A stretch of DNA of 46,993 bases from Thermoprotei archaeon (GTDB lineage Archaea; Thermoproteota; Nitrososphaeria; Geothermarchaeales; JDFR-13). Within the stretch, counting starts at the first letter, position 1. The number at the start of each line of letters is the position of its first letter. Made by a program: the position numbers and the translations under genes. Location: assembly GCA_011043415.1 (NCBI GenBank), contig DQXH01000042.1, positions 1 through 46,993 on the forward strand, given 5' to 3'. The notes under the pieces are model-generated. The model saw nothing but the letters and a program-made list of their open reading frames with translations. It had not been told where the DNA came from and searched no databases. Below, piece by piece: positions 8,857 through 15,813 of this stretch.

Positions 8857-9644
8857 TTAAGTTGGAGGAGCTTCCTGAAAAGGATCCATATATCTGCAAA
8901 TTAATTTACTATCCTGATGGAGATTTGAATATATGTCTTGATAGATTAAAGAAGTTGGAAGATATCGGCATTACGGCTCTAATACTCGAGGGCGATGTAT
9001 TTGTTGATAAATATTATGTATTGGGTAAAGGAACAAACAGTATAGTTATAAAAGTTTTTCATAGTAATGAAATGAAAGTTATTAAGTTGCTTAGATCGGA
9101 TGCATCTAGAAATACGTTGGAAAATGAGGCGTCTATACTTAAGTATATTAACAGTTCTGAGGAGGATAGGAAGTTTCATCTAGTACCCAAAATATATGAT
9201 TATCATGACTGGTATCTACTTCTGGAGTATATTGACGGCATACCTATCAATGATTATTTATCATATGAGTTGTATGAATCGAATTTAAACGATGTTAAGA
9301 GTTTAATATATAAACTGTTGTTGAAATGTCATCTACTCGACCTTCTTCATGTAGACCATGGAGAGCTGTCTAACCCATATCGACATATACTAATAACAGA
9401 GCCTCTAGATCCAGTCATTATAGACTTTGAATCTGCATCCAGGGTAAGGAAGGTTAAAAACCTGACATCCATCCTCCAGTTTCTACTAATATCATCTACA
9501 GCCAGCGGATATATCAGAGAACTACTCAATATCAACCTAGAGCCGATCTTCCCAATACTAAAAAGATATAAACGCAACCCATCCCACGAACTATTTACAG
9601 AAATAATTAAACTACTAGGCCTAAGCGACATCCATGAACTCTAA
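8838..9644 (+). CDS. COG2112-type atypical Ser/Thr protein kinase
   Basis: 268 residues with a TTG start that overlaps cca by 19 bases; another in-frame TTG is at 8862, so the start is uncertain. A glycine-rich loop GKGTNSIVIKV is at 63-73, a lysine in VIKLL near 83, a catalytic-loop equivalent HGELSNPYRHILI at 174-186 and VIIDFESA at 194-201 in place of DFG. HGE instead of HRD/HGD and DFE instead of DFG resemble the archaeal COG2112 family of predicted kinases, distantly related to RIO/Bud32 kinases. The neighbourhood (thpR, cca) suggests a link to tRNA maturation; no substrate can be named. Confidence 0.75.
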   Translation: MEGTYIVKLEELPEKDPYICKLIYYPDGDLNICLDRLKKLEDIGITALILEGDVFVDKYYVLGKGTNSIVIKVFHSNEMKVIKLLRSDASRNTLENEASILKYINSSEEDRKFHLVPKIYDYHDWYLLLEYIDGIPINDYLSYELYESNLNDVKSLIYKLLLKCHLLDLLHVDHGELSNPYRHILITEPLDPVIIDFESASRVRKVKNLTSILQFLLISSTASGYIRELLNINLEPIFPILKRYKRNPSHELFTEIIKLLGLSDIHEL

Positions 9645-9690
9645 ATAAAAAAATCTTAATAACAACCTACTAAACTATATTAAAATGAAT

Positions 9691-9778
9691 GGGGCCGTAG
9701 TCTAGCTTGGCTAGGACGCCAGCCTGGGGAACTACGTCTAGAGCGCTGGTAGCCCGGGTTCAAATCCCGGCGGCCCCA
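9691..9778 (+). tRNA. tRNA-Pro (anticodon GGG) with a 14-base intron
   Basis: The acceptor GGGGCCG (9691-9697) pairs with CGGCCCC (9771-9777), with discriminator A at 9778. The D arm is GTCTAGCTTGGCTAGGAC and the T arm CCGGG-TTCAAAT-CCCGG. The anticodon stem CCAGC/GCTGG encloses 21 bases. A 7-base loop CT-GGG-G...C leaves a 14-base intron 3' of position 37, giving anticodon GGG (Pro). No CCA is encoded. A T-rich run near 9791-9805 could serve as terminator. If the intron were placed elsewhere the anticodon would change, so the isotype is less certain than the gene. Confidence 0.85.
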
Positions 9779-9819
9779 TATAGAATGTAATTATTTTTTA
9801 TTTATTGGTTGGTAAAAAG

Positions 9820-10596
9820 TTAGGAGGAGGGGGTAGGACAAAATTGTTTTCTACTGATGGTAAACCCTATTTCCCTTAGAAATACTCTGGCATATCCCTT
9901 ATGTGTATATAAATTGTATACTGTTCTTTTTCTCTTAATTATATCCCCGTATGATGTATAATATAGGCCTGGTTTTCCATTTATTGAGATCTTACCAGTT
10001 TTAATATTATAATACTTTGCTAATAAGTATTTAACATACTTCAAAAGTGAAATGTCGGTGTTATATAGTGAGATTTTGATACATCTATAATTACTTCCTT
10101 CGCTGTCATATAATCCTCGTAAAAAATATGTTATAGTATTCTTATTGTACTCAATGTACTGTTTTAAGGTATCTAGATTCTCTTCCTTAAACCATCTCAC
10201 AAATGATTTAGATTTATAACGTACTTTCCATCTTGCCTTCTTTCTATTCTTCTTCCAAACTTTTTTCGGCTTAATGTAAGGTTTACCTAACACTATTGAG
10301 ACGCATTTACTAAAGTATTCAACGAATTCTAAGTCAGTCGCTTCTAACTTAATAACGTAATCACTTTTTCTATCCTGTGTAACAGTGCCGTCTCCTAGTA
10401 GTACGCCTATGACGTATGCTAGCTCTGGCGATGGCTCTGGGTGCCACTTCGCGTTCCATGGTGTTTGTCCTCTTTTCCAGTTGATTAATGTGGATCTCGG
10501 TATATCTAGGATCTTTGATACTTTTTTGGTCCCGTATTTCTTTAATAATTTCATTGCTTTAATATAGTCTTCATATAAATATTCTCTCCGTCTCAT
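9820..10596 (-). CDS. Free-standing LAGLIDADG homing endonuclease with N-terminal HTH
   Basis: 258 residues from the ATG at 10596, chosen because GGGAGATGA lies just upstream; an ATG at 10629 would add eleven residues. Residues about 5-45 form a helix-turn-helix (KKVSKILDIPRSTLINWKRG). Two LAGLIDADG helices follow, AYVIGVLLGDG at about 60-70 and YFLRGLYDSEG at about 157-166, each ending in the expected acidic residue, so one chain should form the whole nuclease. It is very basic. It is not inside an obvious rRNA or protein gene. It is convergent with tRNA-Pro, whose end is 41 bases away, and downstream of a hairpin array on the same strand. Inverted purine-rich repeats flank it. Confidence 0.88.
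   Translation of the reverse strand: MRRREYLYEDYIKAMKLLKKYGTKKVSKILDIPRSTLINWKRGQTPWNAKWHPEPSPELAYVIGVLLGDGTVTQDRKSDYVIKLEATDLEFVEYFSKCVSIVLGKPYIKPKKVWKKNRKKARWKVRYKSKSFVRWFKEENLDTLKQYIEYNKNTITYFLRGLYDSEGSNYRCIKISLYNTDISLLKYVKYLLAKYYNIKTGKISINGKPGLYYTSYGDIIKRKRTVYNLYTHKGYARVFLREIGFTISRKQFCPTPSS
9823..9835 (+). repeat. Left inverted repeat flanking the homing endonuclease
   Basis: The plus strand reads GGAGGAGGGGGTA; it lies over the last codons of the endonuclease gene (encoding PTPSS on the minus strand). Its partner at 10665-10676 reads GGAGGAGGGGTA on the minus strand, so the two point inward as imperfect terminal repeats with one G of length difference. Confidence 0.4.
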
Positions 10597-10636
10597 ATTC
10601 TCATCTCCCTTAGTAACGAAGTCGATCATGTTATGG

Positions 10637-10660
10637 CTATAATAGGTACTTTTCTGACAT
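10637..10660 (-). CDS. Possible 7-codon leader ORF upstream of the homing endonuclease
   Basis: The minus strand has ATG at 10660-10658 followed by codons for SEKYLL and a TAG at 10639-10637. It is preceded, six bases upstream, by the purine block 10683-10665 containing GGAGGAGGGG, an unusually strong ribosome-binding-like sequence. It ends 40 bases before the chosen endonuclease start. Nothing besides the ribosome-site spacing supports translation; the block could instead belong to the flanking repeat. Confidence 0.25.
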   Translation of the reverse strand: MSEKYLL

Positions 10661-10664
10661 AGCT

Positions 10665-10676
10665 TACCCCTCCTCC
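10665..10676 (-). repeat. Right inverted repeat flanking the homing endonuclease
   Basis: The minus strand reads GGAGGAGGGGTA, the inward-facing partner of the repeat at 9823-9835. It lies between the hairpin array and the endonuclease and doubles as a ribosome-site-like sequence. Confidence 0.4.
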
Positions 10677-10685
10677 CCCTCCAGA

Positions 10686-10837
10686 GCCTCTATAACCCAC
10701 CTAGGATTATAGAGGCTTGGAGAACCCCATATACAACCCGTCTAGGATTGTATATGGGGGTTTGGGGTGGCCCACGGGACCTGCCTGAGATCCCGTGACC
10801 CCATCAACCATACACCATCCTCATTCGGTGTACGGTT
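10686..10837 (-). ncRNA. Array of four hairpins with a shared loop pattern; candidate structured RNA
   Basis: Four inverted repeats follow one another. H1 is 10686-10716 (10-base perfect stem, 11-base loop). H2 is 10725-10759 (12-base perfect stem, 11-base loop). H3 is 10773-10797 (7-base perfect stem, 11-base loop), extended across a bulge by 10763-10768 with 10798-10803. H4 is 10806-10837 (11-base stem, 10-base loop). Stem sequences differ completely, but the minus-strand loops of H1-H3 align: UCCUAGGUGGG, UCCUAGACGGG and UCUCAGGCAGG. The only mismatch in H4 is A-C on the plus strand but a G-U pair on the minus strand, favouring a minus-strand transcript leading into the endonuclease gene. 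This fits no RNA class I know. The remaining gap 10838-10976 is AT-rich and shows nothing recognisable. Confidence 0.55.
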
Positions 10838-10976
10838 TCATCCACCAAAATACAGAAATATAAAAACTTATTAGTACGCCCAATAGAGAGAAACGCCTTA
10901 CTATTGCTACGATTTTTCGTAAAAATATTTATGTTATTTGATGATCTAGAGGCTCTCGTTTAATAGATAAAAGTTT

Positions 10977-11267
10977 TTATGTTTCTACTACCATCTCCTC
11001 CGTCTTCTCTTCACTCATGCTCGATGCTATCAAAGCAAGTACCCTAACCATCATTCTAATATTATCTAGGCTATCATTCTCATCCTCGAGGTAAATGAAT
11101 GTAGAGGTCTCATCATCTTCATAATACACCATTAGATAATCTTCAATACTTCTCCTCTCCTCATATCTTAGATTTAGTGAGTGGGCCTCCCTTTTAAGCA
11201 TCTCTCTAATATCTCTAATATCACTACTCCTCCTACCTTGGGGAATATACAACACCAGTTTCTTCAT
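10977..11267 (-). CDS. Small acidic protein of unknown function downstream of Orc1/Cdc6
   Basis: 96 residues, not recognised. The first 8 residues look like a beta strand (KKLVLYIP), followed by a charged helix (about 14-30), a strand pair (LMVYYEDD, STFIYLEDE) and a long helix (about 66-85). The C-terminus is acidic with no cysteines. This could be a small alpha/beta domain. It has its own ATG, 73 bases after the stop of the same-strand orc1/cdc6 gene, so co-transcription is possible. No function is proposed. Confidence 0.6.
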   Translation of the reverse strand: MKKLVLYIPQGRRSSDIRDIREMLKREAHSLNLRYEERRSIEDYLMVYYEDDETSTFIYLEDENDSLDNIRMMVRVLALIASSMSEEKTEEMVVET

Positions 11268-11340
11268 TCCACTATATAATATTATTTATAGTTATACCTA
11301 TACTAATGTAACGGTGAAGGGAGGTTAGTGAAAGTAAAAT

Positions 11341-12444
11341 TTATACTATATTGAGGATGTGTGTAACTGGATAGTAAAAGAAAATATATCTCCCGCTTTC
11401 ATCCTTATATAAAAGCTTTTTCTTTAGATATAATTCCTCGTCCAATATGTGTATAAACTGTTTTAACTCTATTCTTCTACTACCCCTGTCTCTAAAATAT
11501 TCATATATATAGGTGATATCCTCCTTAGTAATCTCGATTTTATCGAGATCTGCTGAGAGTCTTTTAGCTATCGCTTTTAAGATATTAATTTCCATATCAC
11601 TTATCGCTGGCGCTATATTTCTAGAGTAGCTCATATAGAAAGCTTTTCTAACATGCTCAGCGATAATCCTACTATTATTCTCCCTATCAGCGACTAAACC
11701 ACTGTTGTATATAAGGTTGATCATCTCCCTGGCGCTTCCATTAAAAATCTCGTCAGATATATAAGCTGAGACTTTTACAGCGTTTTCTGATATGGCATCT
11801 TCCTTTAAACCTAATTCGATTCTCTCTTCAATTATATCAATTAGCTCCCTCCAGTTGTAAGGTCTAAACTCTATCTTAGGGCCATCTATCTTAGACTTAA
11901 TATGGTCACTTAATGAGTATATTGGCGCCATATTCCTGACTATTATAATTGGATATATTAAACGTTCACCATATTCCTCCTCAATTCTAGTTAGTAACTC
12001 TATAATCTTCCCACCATCTCTCCTAATTAAGTCATCGGAATCATCTAGCGCAACCAGATACCTCTGGTCCCTCATCTTTAAAACATTATATAGCCTATCT
12101 ATAATTTCATCCTGAGATAACCCCCTATGTGGAATAGGTATTAAATGCGATGCGATCCGTGTAATAGCTACATAGGTCTTTGCAGCAGTAAGAGAGTTAA
12201 GGACATAAGTCTCAATTAATCCATCATAAAGCTCCTTTAATTCTTTAAAAACCTTATGTATTACAGTAGTCTTCCCTGTTCCAGAAGGACCATATATCAC
12301 AGGAATTTTAAATACATTCTTATCAAGACCTAATTTAAATATATCCACTATCTCATTCTTCTCCTTTTCACGATGCGGCATCTTTTTAGGTAAATAACTT
12401 ATATCAAAATACTTCCATCCATCTTCCTTAAATACACTCATCAT
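11341..12444 (-). CDS. Orc1/Cdc6-family replication initiator
   Basis: AAA+ ATPase that binds replication origins and loads MCM. Walker A GPSGTGKT is at 52-59, Walker B LVALDDSDD at about 130-138, a sensor-1-like region near IIIVRN (about 168), a lid with SAREMINLIYNSG near 250 and a C-terminal winged helix about 285-367. The length (367) is typical. The start ATG at 12444 lies about 25 bases from a TATA box, so the mRNA is probably leaderless. Archaeal orc1/cdc6 genes often sit beside an origin, but no clear ORB element (G-run plus TTCCA-type core) is visible on either side. Confidence 0.9.
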   Translation of the reverse strand: MMSVFKEDGWKYFDISYLPKKMPHREKEKNEIVDIFKLGLDKNVFKIPVIYGPSGTGKTTVIHKVFKELKELYDGLIETYVLNSLTAAKTYVAITRIASHLIPIPHRGLSQDEIIDRLYNVLKMRDQRYLVALDDSDDLIRRDGGKIIELLTRIEEEYGERLIYPIIIVRNMAPIYSLSDHIKSKIDGPKIEFRPYNWRELIDIIEERIELGLKEDAISENAVKVSAYISDEIFNGSAREMINLIYNSGLVADRENNSRIIAEHVRKAFYMSYSRNIAPAISDMEINILKAIAKRLSADLDKIEITKEDITYIYEYFRDRGSRRIELKQFIHILDEELYLKKKLLYKDESGRYIFFYYPVTHILNIV

Positions 12445-12458
12445 TTATACAACAATAT

Positions 12459-12480
12459 CAATGTATTATAAATTTCATTG
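12459..12480 (-). promoter_or_regulatory. orc1/cdc6 promoter: TATA box bracketed by a short inverted repeat
   Basis: On the minus strand AAATTTATAATA (12475-12464) is centred about 25 bases before the ATG at 12444, placing transcription start at or next to the start codon. CAATG (12459-12463) and CATTG (12476-12480) flank it symmetrically, which could let a dimer occlude the TATA box. The arms are only five bases, so chance is possible. The rest of the divergent gap to 12677 is AT-rich with no other recognised feature. Confidence 0.4.
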
Positions 12481-12677
12481 TGTAACCTTTAAAATCGAAA
12501 AGTAAATACGTAAAATCCCATTATACACTCTTTTTCAGCTAGCATATTTTTCCGTCAATATCTAAAAGAATGTTTTAAATATATATCTATAATCTGGTTT
12601 AGGGTATATAGGATAAATAGTAAATTATGTTTTTATGGATAATGATTTAAATGACCAAGGTTTTATGGTGGCTCAGT

Positions 12678-13301
12678 ATGAGGCTTCTGACGTTAGATGA
12701 GGGAAAGTTTCTTGTTAAATTAGCTAGAGATACGATTGAGAGTTATTTAACTAGTGGGGAGCGTCCTAAAGTTGATAAGGGGAAGCTTACAGATGCTCTG
12801 GTGGAGAAGAGGGGTGTTTTCACGACCTTATATAAACTTGTTAAAGGTCGTAGGGAATTGAGGGGATGTATCGGTTATCCGTATCCAGTCAAGGAATTAT
12901 ATCTGGCTGTGATGGATACCGCTATTGAGGCTGCTACAAATGATCCACGTTTTAACCCCCTACAAGTTAGTGAGTTGAATGACGTGGTAGTCGAGGTCTC
13001 GGTTCTAACTGTTCCAGAGAAGATTGAAGTATCGTCTCCTCTAGAGTATCCTGATAAGATCGTTATAGGCAGAGACGGACTGATAATTAAATATGGTTTT
13101 TATAGTGGCCTTCTCCTTCCTCAAGTACCGGTAGAGTATAATTGGGATGCACAGGAATATCTCTCGCATCTATCTATGAAGGCAGGGTTGCCGCCGGATG
13201 CTTGGCTATGGAAGGATGTCGAGATCTATCGTTTTATGGCTCAGATATTTATTGAGAAAGAACCTTATGGAGACGTTGTAGAGGAGATTATTAAGCGATG
13301 A
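12678..13301 (+). CDS. AMMECR1-domain protein
   Basis: 207 residues from the ATG at 12678, preceded by GGTGGCTC; an ATG nine codons earlier (12651) is possible but poorly placed. The conserved core LRGCIG lies at about 61-66, followed by DPRFNPL and the VEVSVLT segment, all hallmarks of the AMMECR1 fold found in archaea, eukaryotes and many bacteria. Its function remains poorly defined; in other genomes it is linked to Memo-like proteins and radical-SAM enzymes. The stop overlaps the next gene's start by four bases (ATGA). Confidence 0.92.
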   Translation: MRLLTLDEGKFLVKLARDTIESYLTSGERPKVDKGKLTDALVEKRGVFTTLYKLVKGRRELRGCIGYPYPVKELYLAVMDTAIEAATNDPRFNPLQVSELNDVVVEVSVLTVPEKIEVSSPLEYPDKIVIGRDGLIIKYGFYSGLLLPQVPVEYNWDAQEYLSHLSMKAGLPPDAWLWKDVEIYRFMAQIFIEKEPYGDVVEEIIKR

Positions 13302-14458
13302 AGATTTACTTCAGCGTATATGGCGTTGGAAGTGGGCATAGTATAAGATCATTTAGATTAGCCGATACATTCTATAGAGATGGTCATGAAATCTATCTAT
13401 CGACATTTGGAGACGGTATAAGAATATTTAAGGATAAAGATAAAAGGTCTATATTTAAAAAGATTCTGGTCTCGAAGAGTATTGAGTATAAGTGGATTGA
13501 AGAAGGATTATCCTGGTCTGGGACTATGGCATATTCCGCGATAAACTATAATACCTTATATAGTCACTTAATAGACGAATATAGAAATTTAAAATCCATC
13601 ATGCCCGATATAGTCATATCAGACTCAAGAATAAGCACACTCCTGGCATCGTATAAATTAAATATAAAATCCATAGTAATTACAAATCAATTAAGTATTA
13701 AACTACCTAAGGATATTCCTCTAATATCCAGGTTATTTACTAAAATATGGAATTTAGCTGATTCTATAGTTATTCCAGATCTACCTCCAAAATATACTAT
13801 AACCTATTCTAATATTGTTCCGTATCTAGGGTTTTATAATAAGAGGAAGCTATTCTTCGCTGGATTAATATATGAGAAACCGGATTTAATTAGAAGCTGT
13901 GAGGTAGACAAGGATATTGATTTATTTTTCATGATTAGTGCACCAACACATGATAGACTCAACTTTGTTAAAGCTATATACAGGAGCTTAAACATATTAT
14001 CGAGAGAAAGCAGGTTGCTGAGAGAATATAATATAATTATCTTGGAAGGTGCGGCGTATAAAAAGAATTTTAGAAAAGTATTAAATGGCAATATTAGGGT
14101 TTTTGGATGGTTGGATAATCCCCATGATATACTTAAGAGATCTAAGATAGTGATCTTGCGGGGAGGACAGACTTCAATACTAGAGTCTATAATGGCTATG
14201 ACTCCAATGATAGTAATTCCCGCGTGTAGACAGACGGAGCAGATTGAGAATGCGAGACGTGTAGAGGAGCTTGGACTAGGATATTACATGGATTACAAAA
14301 TGTTTTTAAGGGATCCCACCATATTAATTAACTCCATAAACTCCATCCTAAATAAATATAGTTATTTCCAGGAGAATATTAGAAAGGTTAGGAATGTATT
14401 AATTAAAGTTAGTAATTTAAATAGATTAAAGAGGTACATTATGAGGATGGCAATATGA
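13298..14458 (+). CDS. MurG-like (GT28-type) glycosyltransferase
   Basis: 386 residues with two Rossmann-like halves of the GT-B fold. The N-terminal YGVGSGHSIR (about 8-17) is the acceptor-side glycine loop. The C-terminal RGGQTSILESIMAMTPMIVIP (starting about 290), shown here split as RGGQTSILES and TPMIVIPA, is the nucleotide-sugar site of the UDP-sugar-dependent GT28/MurG group. Substrate unknown; a lipid-linked or surface glycan is plausible since archaea lack murein. It is translationally coupled to AMMECR1 upstream and to AsnRS downstream (both ATGA overlaps). Confidence 0.8.
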   Translation: MKIYFSVYGVGSGHSIRSFRLADTFYRDGHEIYLSTFGDGIRIFKDKDKRSIFKKILVSKSIEYKWIEEGLSWSGTMAYSAINYNTLYSHLIDEYRNLKSIMPDIVISDSRISTLLASYKLNIKSIVITNQLSIKLPKDIPLISRLFTKIWNLADSIVIPDLPPKYTITYSNIVPYLGFYNKRKLFFAGLIYEKPDLIRSCEVDKDIDLFFMISAPTHDRLNFVKAIYRSLNILSRESRLLREYNIIILEGAAYKKNFRKVLNGNIRVFGWLDNPHDILKRSKIVILRGGQTSILESIMAMTPMIVIPACRQTEQIENARRVEELGLGYYMDYKMFLRDPTILINSINSILNKYSYFQENIRKVRNVLIKVSNLNRLKRYIMRMAI

Positions 14459-15765
14459 TTAAGTGGCTGGAATACAGAAACTCAAACTCTAAAGATATCG
14501 TAAAAAGGTCTGAGGGAGAGTCGGTTAGGATATTAGGCTGGGTCTCAAGTAAGAGGGTTCACAAGGATAAGATATTTCTATCTATTAGAGACCGATATGG
14601 CTATCTTCAGATAGTCGCTACTCCAGAGGAGTCTTCAGACAACATATTTAATCTTGCGAAGACTATACCGGTGGAATCCGCTATAGCGGCTGAGGGTATA
14701 GTCAAACATGATCCTAGAGCTCCGAATGGTGTAGAATTAAGATTAAAAGATCTTATTGTGATTAGCAAGGCTGATATATGGCCAGTTACGAAAAGCGCCC
14801 TTAAATCCCCTGAACTCATGTATGATAAAAGGCACTTAACCATTAGAGGCCCTAGATCTAGGGCAATACTACTTATAAGATCAGGGGTTATAAAAGCCGC
14901 TATGGAGTATTTTGAGAAGAATGATTATGTACTTATAAATGCTCCTACATTTATTACATCAGCTGTTGAGGGTGGTGCGACTCTATTCAAGCTAAAGTAT
15001 TTCGATGACTATGCATATTTAACTCAAAGTAGCCAGTTCTATGAGGAGGCCGCTATATGTGTCTTTGAAAAAGTATATGTAATTCAGCCTAGCTTCAGGG
15101 CTGAGAAATCTAGGACACGTAGGCATCTCACAGAGTTCTGGCATATTGAGGCTGAGGCGGCGTTTGCGGATCATGATGACATAATGAAGGTTGAGGAGGA
15201 GCTGGTTTCGTATATGTTGAATTACTTGAATGAGCATTATAGTGGTGAGATAAAAACTGTAAAGAAGTCAGGTATTAAAATCTACGAGCCTCCATTCCCA
15301 AGGATATCTTATGATGAGGCTTTAGAGATATTACATAGTAAAGGTGTAGAGATGGAGTGGGGCGAGGATTTCGGAGCTGATGAGGAGAGGGTATTAAGTA
15401 TGCAGTTTGACACACCCTTCTTCGTCTATGGTTACCCGGCTTCAACCAGAAGCTTTTACCATATGAATGACCCTGATAGACCGGAAGTAACCCTGTCCTC
15501 AGATTTAATGGCTCCAGATGGATATGGTGAGATAACGTCAGGTGGGCAGAGGATCCATGATTATAATGAACTATATAACAAGATAATTTCATTTGGATTA
15601 GACCCCAGTCAATATGAATGGTATCTCGAGATTAGGAAGTATGGTATGCCTCCACACGCCGGATTCGGATTAGGTGTAGAGAGGTTTATGCGGTGGATCC
15701 TAGAACTTCCTCATATAAGGGATGCAACATTGTTCCCACGTACTCCATCTAGAGTATATCCCTGA
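14455..15765 (+). CDS. asnS: Asparaginyl-tRNA synthetase
   Basis: 436 residues. An OB-fold anticodon-binding domain spans about 22-105 (VRILGWVSSKRVHKDKIFLS). The class IIb core begins near 125, with EGGATLFKLKYF at 172-183, LTQSSQFY near 189, motif 2 FRAEKSRTRRHLTEFW at 214-229 and motif 3 GFGLGVERFMRW near the end. FRAEKSRTRRHLTE distinguishes AsnRS from archaeal AspRS (FRAEEHNTPRHLNE type). The presence of the OB domain argues against an AsnA-like asparagine synthetase paralogue. With direct Asn charging here, the GatD-GatE pair at 38999-42221 would serve Gln-tRNA only. Confidence 0.9.
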   Translation: MIKWLEYRNSNSKDIVKRSEGESVRILGWVSSKRVHKDKIFLSIRDRYGYLQIVATPEESSDNIFNLAKTIPVESAIAAEGIVKHDPRAPNGVELRLKDLIVISKADIWPVTKSALKSPELMYDKRHLTIRGPRSRAILLIRSGVIKAAMEYFEKNDYVLINAPTFITSAVEGGATLFKLKYFDDYAYLTQSSQFYEEAAICVFEKVYVIQPSFRAEKSRTRRHLTEFWHIEAEAAFADHDDIMKVEEELVSYMLNYLNEHYSGEIKTVKKSGIKIYEPPFPRISYDEALEILHSKGVEMEWGEDFGADEERVLSMQFDTPFFVYGYPASTRSFYHMNDPDRPEVTLSSDLMAPDGYGEITSGGQRIHDYNELYNKIISFGLDPSQYEWYLEIRKYGMPPHAGFGLGVERFMRWILELPHIRDATLFPRTPSRVYP

Positions 15766-15813
15766 AAACAGATAATATTATTTATAACTATCTAATTTAT
15801 TTGGTAATTGGAT

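Noticed and set aside
9347-9631. 94-residue open frame antisense to the kinase gene
   Set aside because: It has no motif or ribosome site, and the sense strand encodes the conserved catalytic loop and C-terminal region of the kinase.
10754-10770. G-rich run as an origin recognition box for Orc1/Cdc6
   Set aside because: The G-runs pair inside hairpins H2 and H3 and are not attached to the inverted core typical of ORBs. It is also 600 bases past the end of the initiator gene.
10686-10837. Hairpin array read as a CRISPR array or transposon ends
   Set aside because: There are no identical direct repeats, stems are unrelated in sequence and spacing is irregular, so it is not a repeat-spacer structure. 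No transposase is adjacent.
10686-10837. Hairpins as transcription terminators or as RNase P/SRP RNA
   Set aside because: No T-runs follow the stems. The conserved RNase P core sequences and the SRP tetraloop and asymmetric loop were looked for and not found.
15275-15592. 105-residue frame antisense to asnS
   Set aside because: It lies wholly inside the conserved synthetase core, lacks recognisable domains and has no independent signal.
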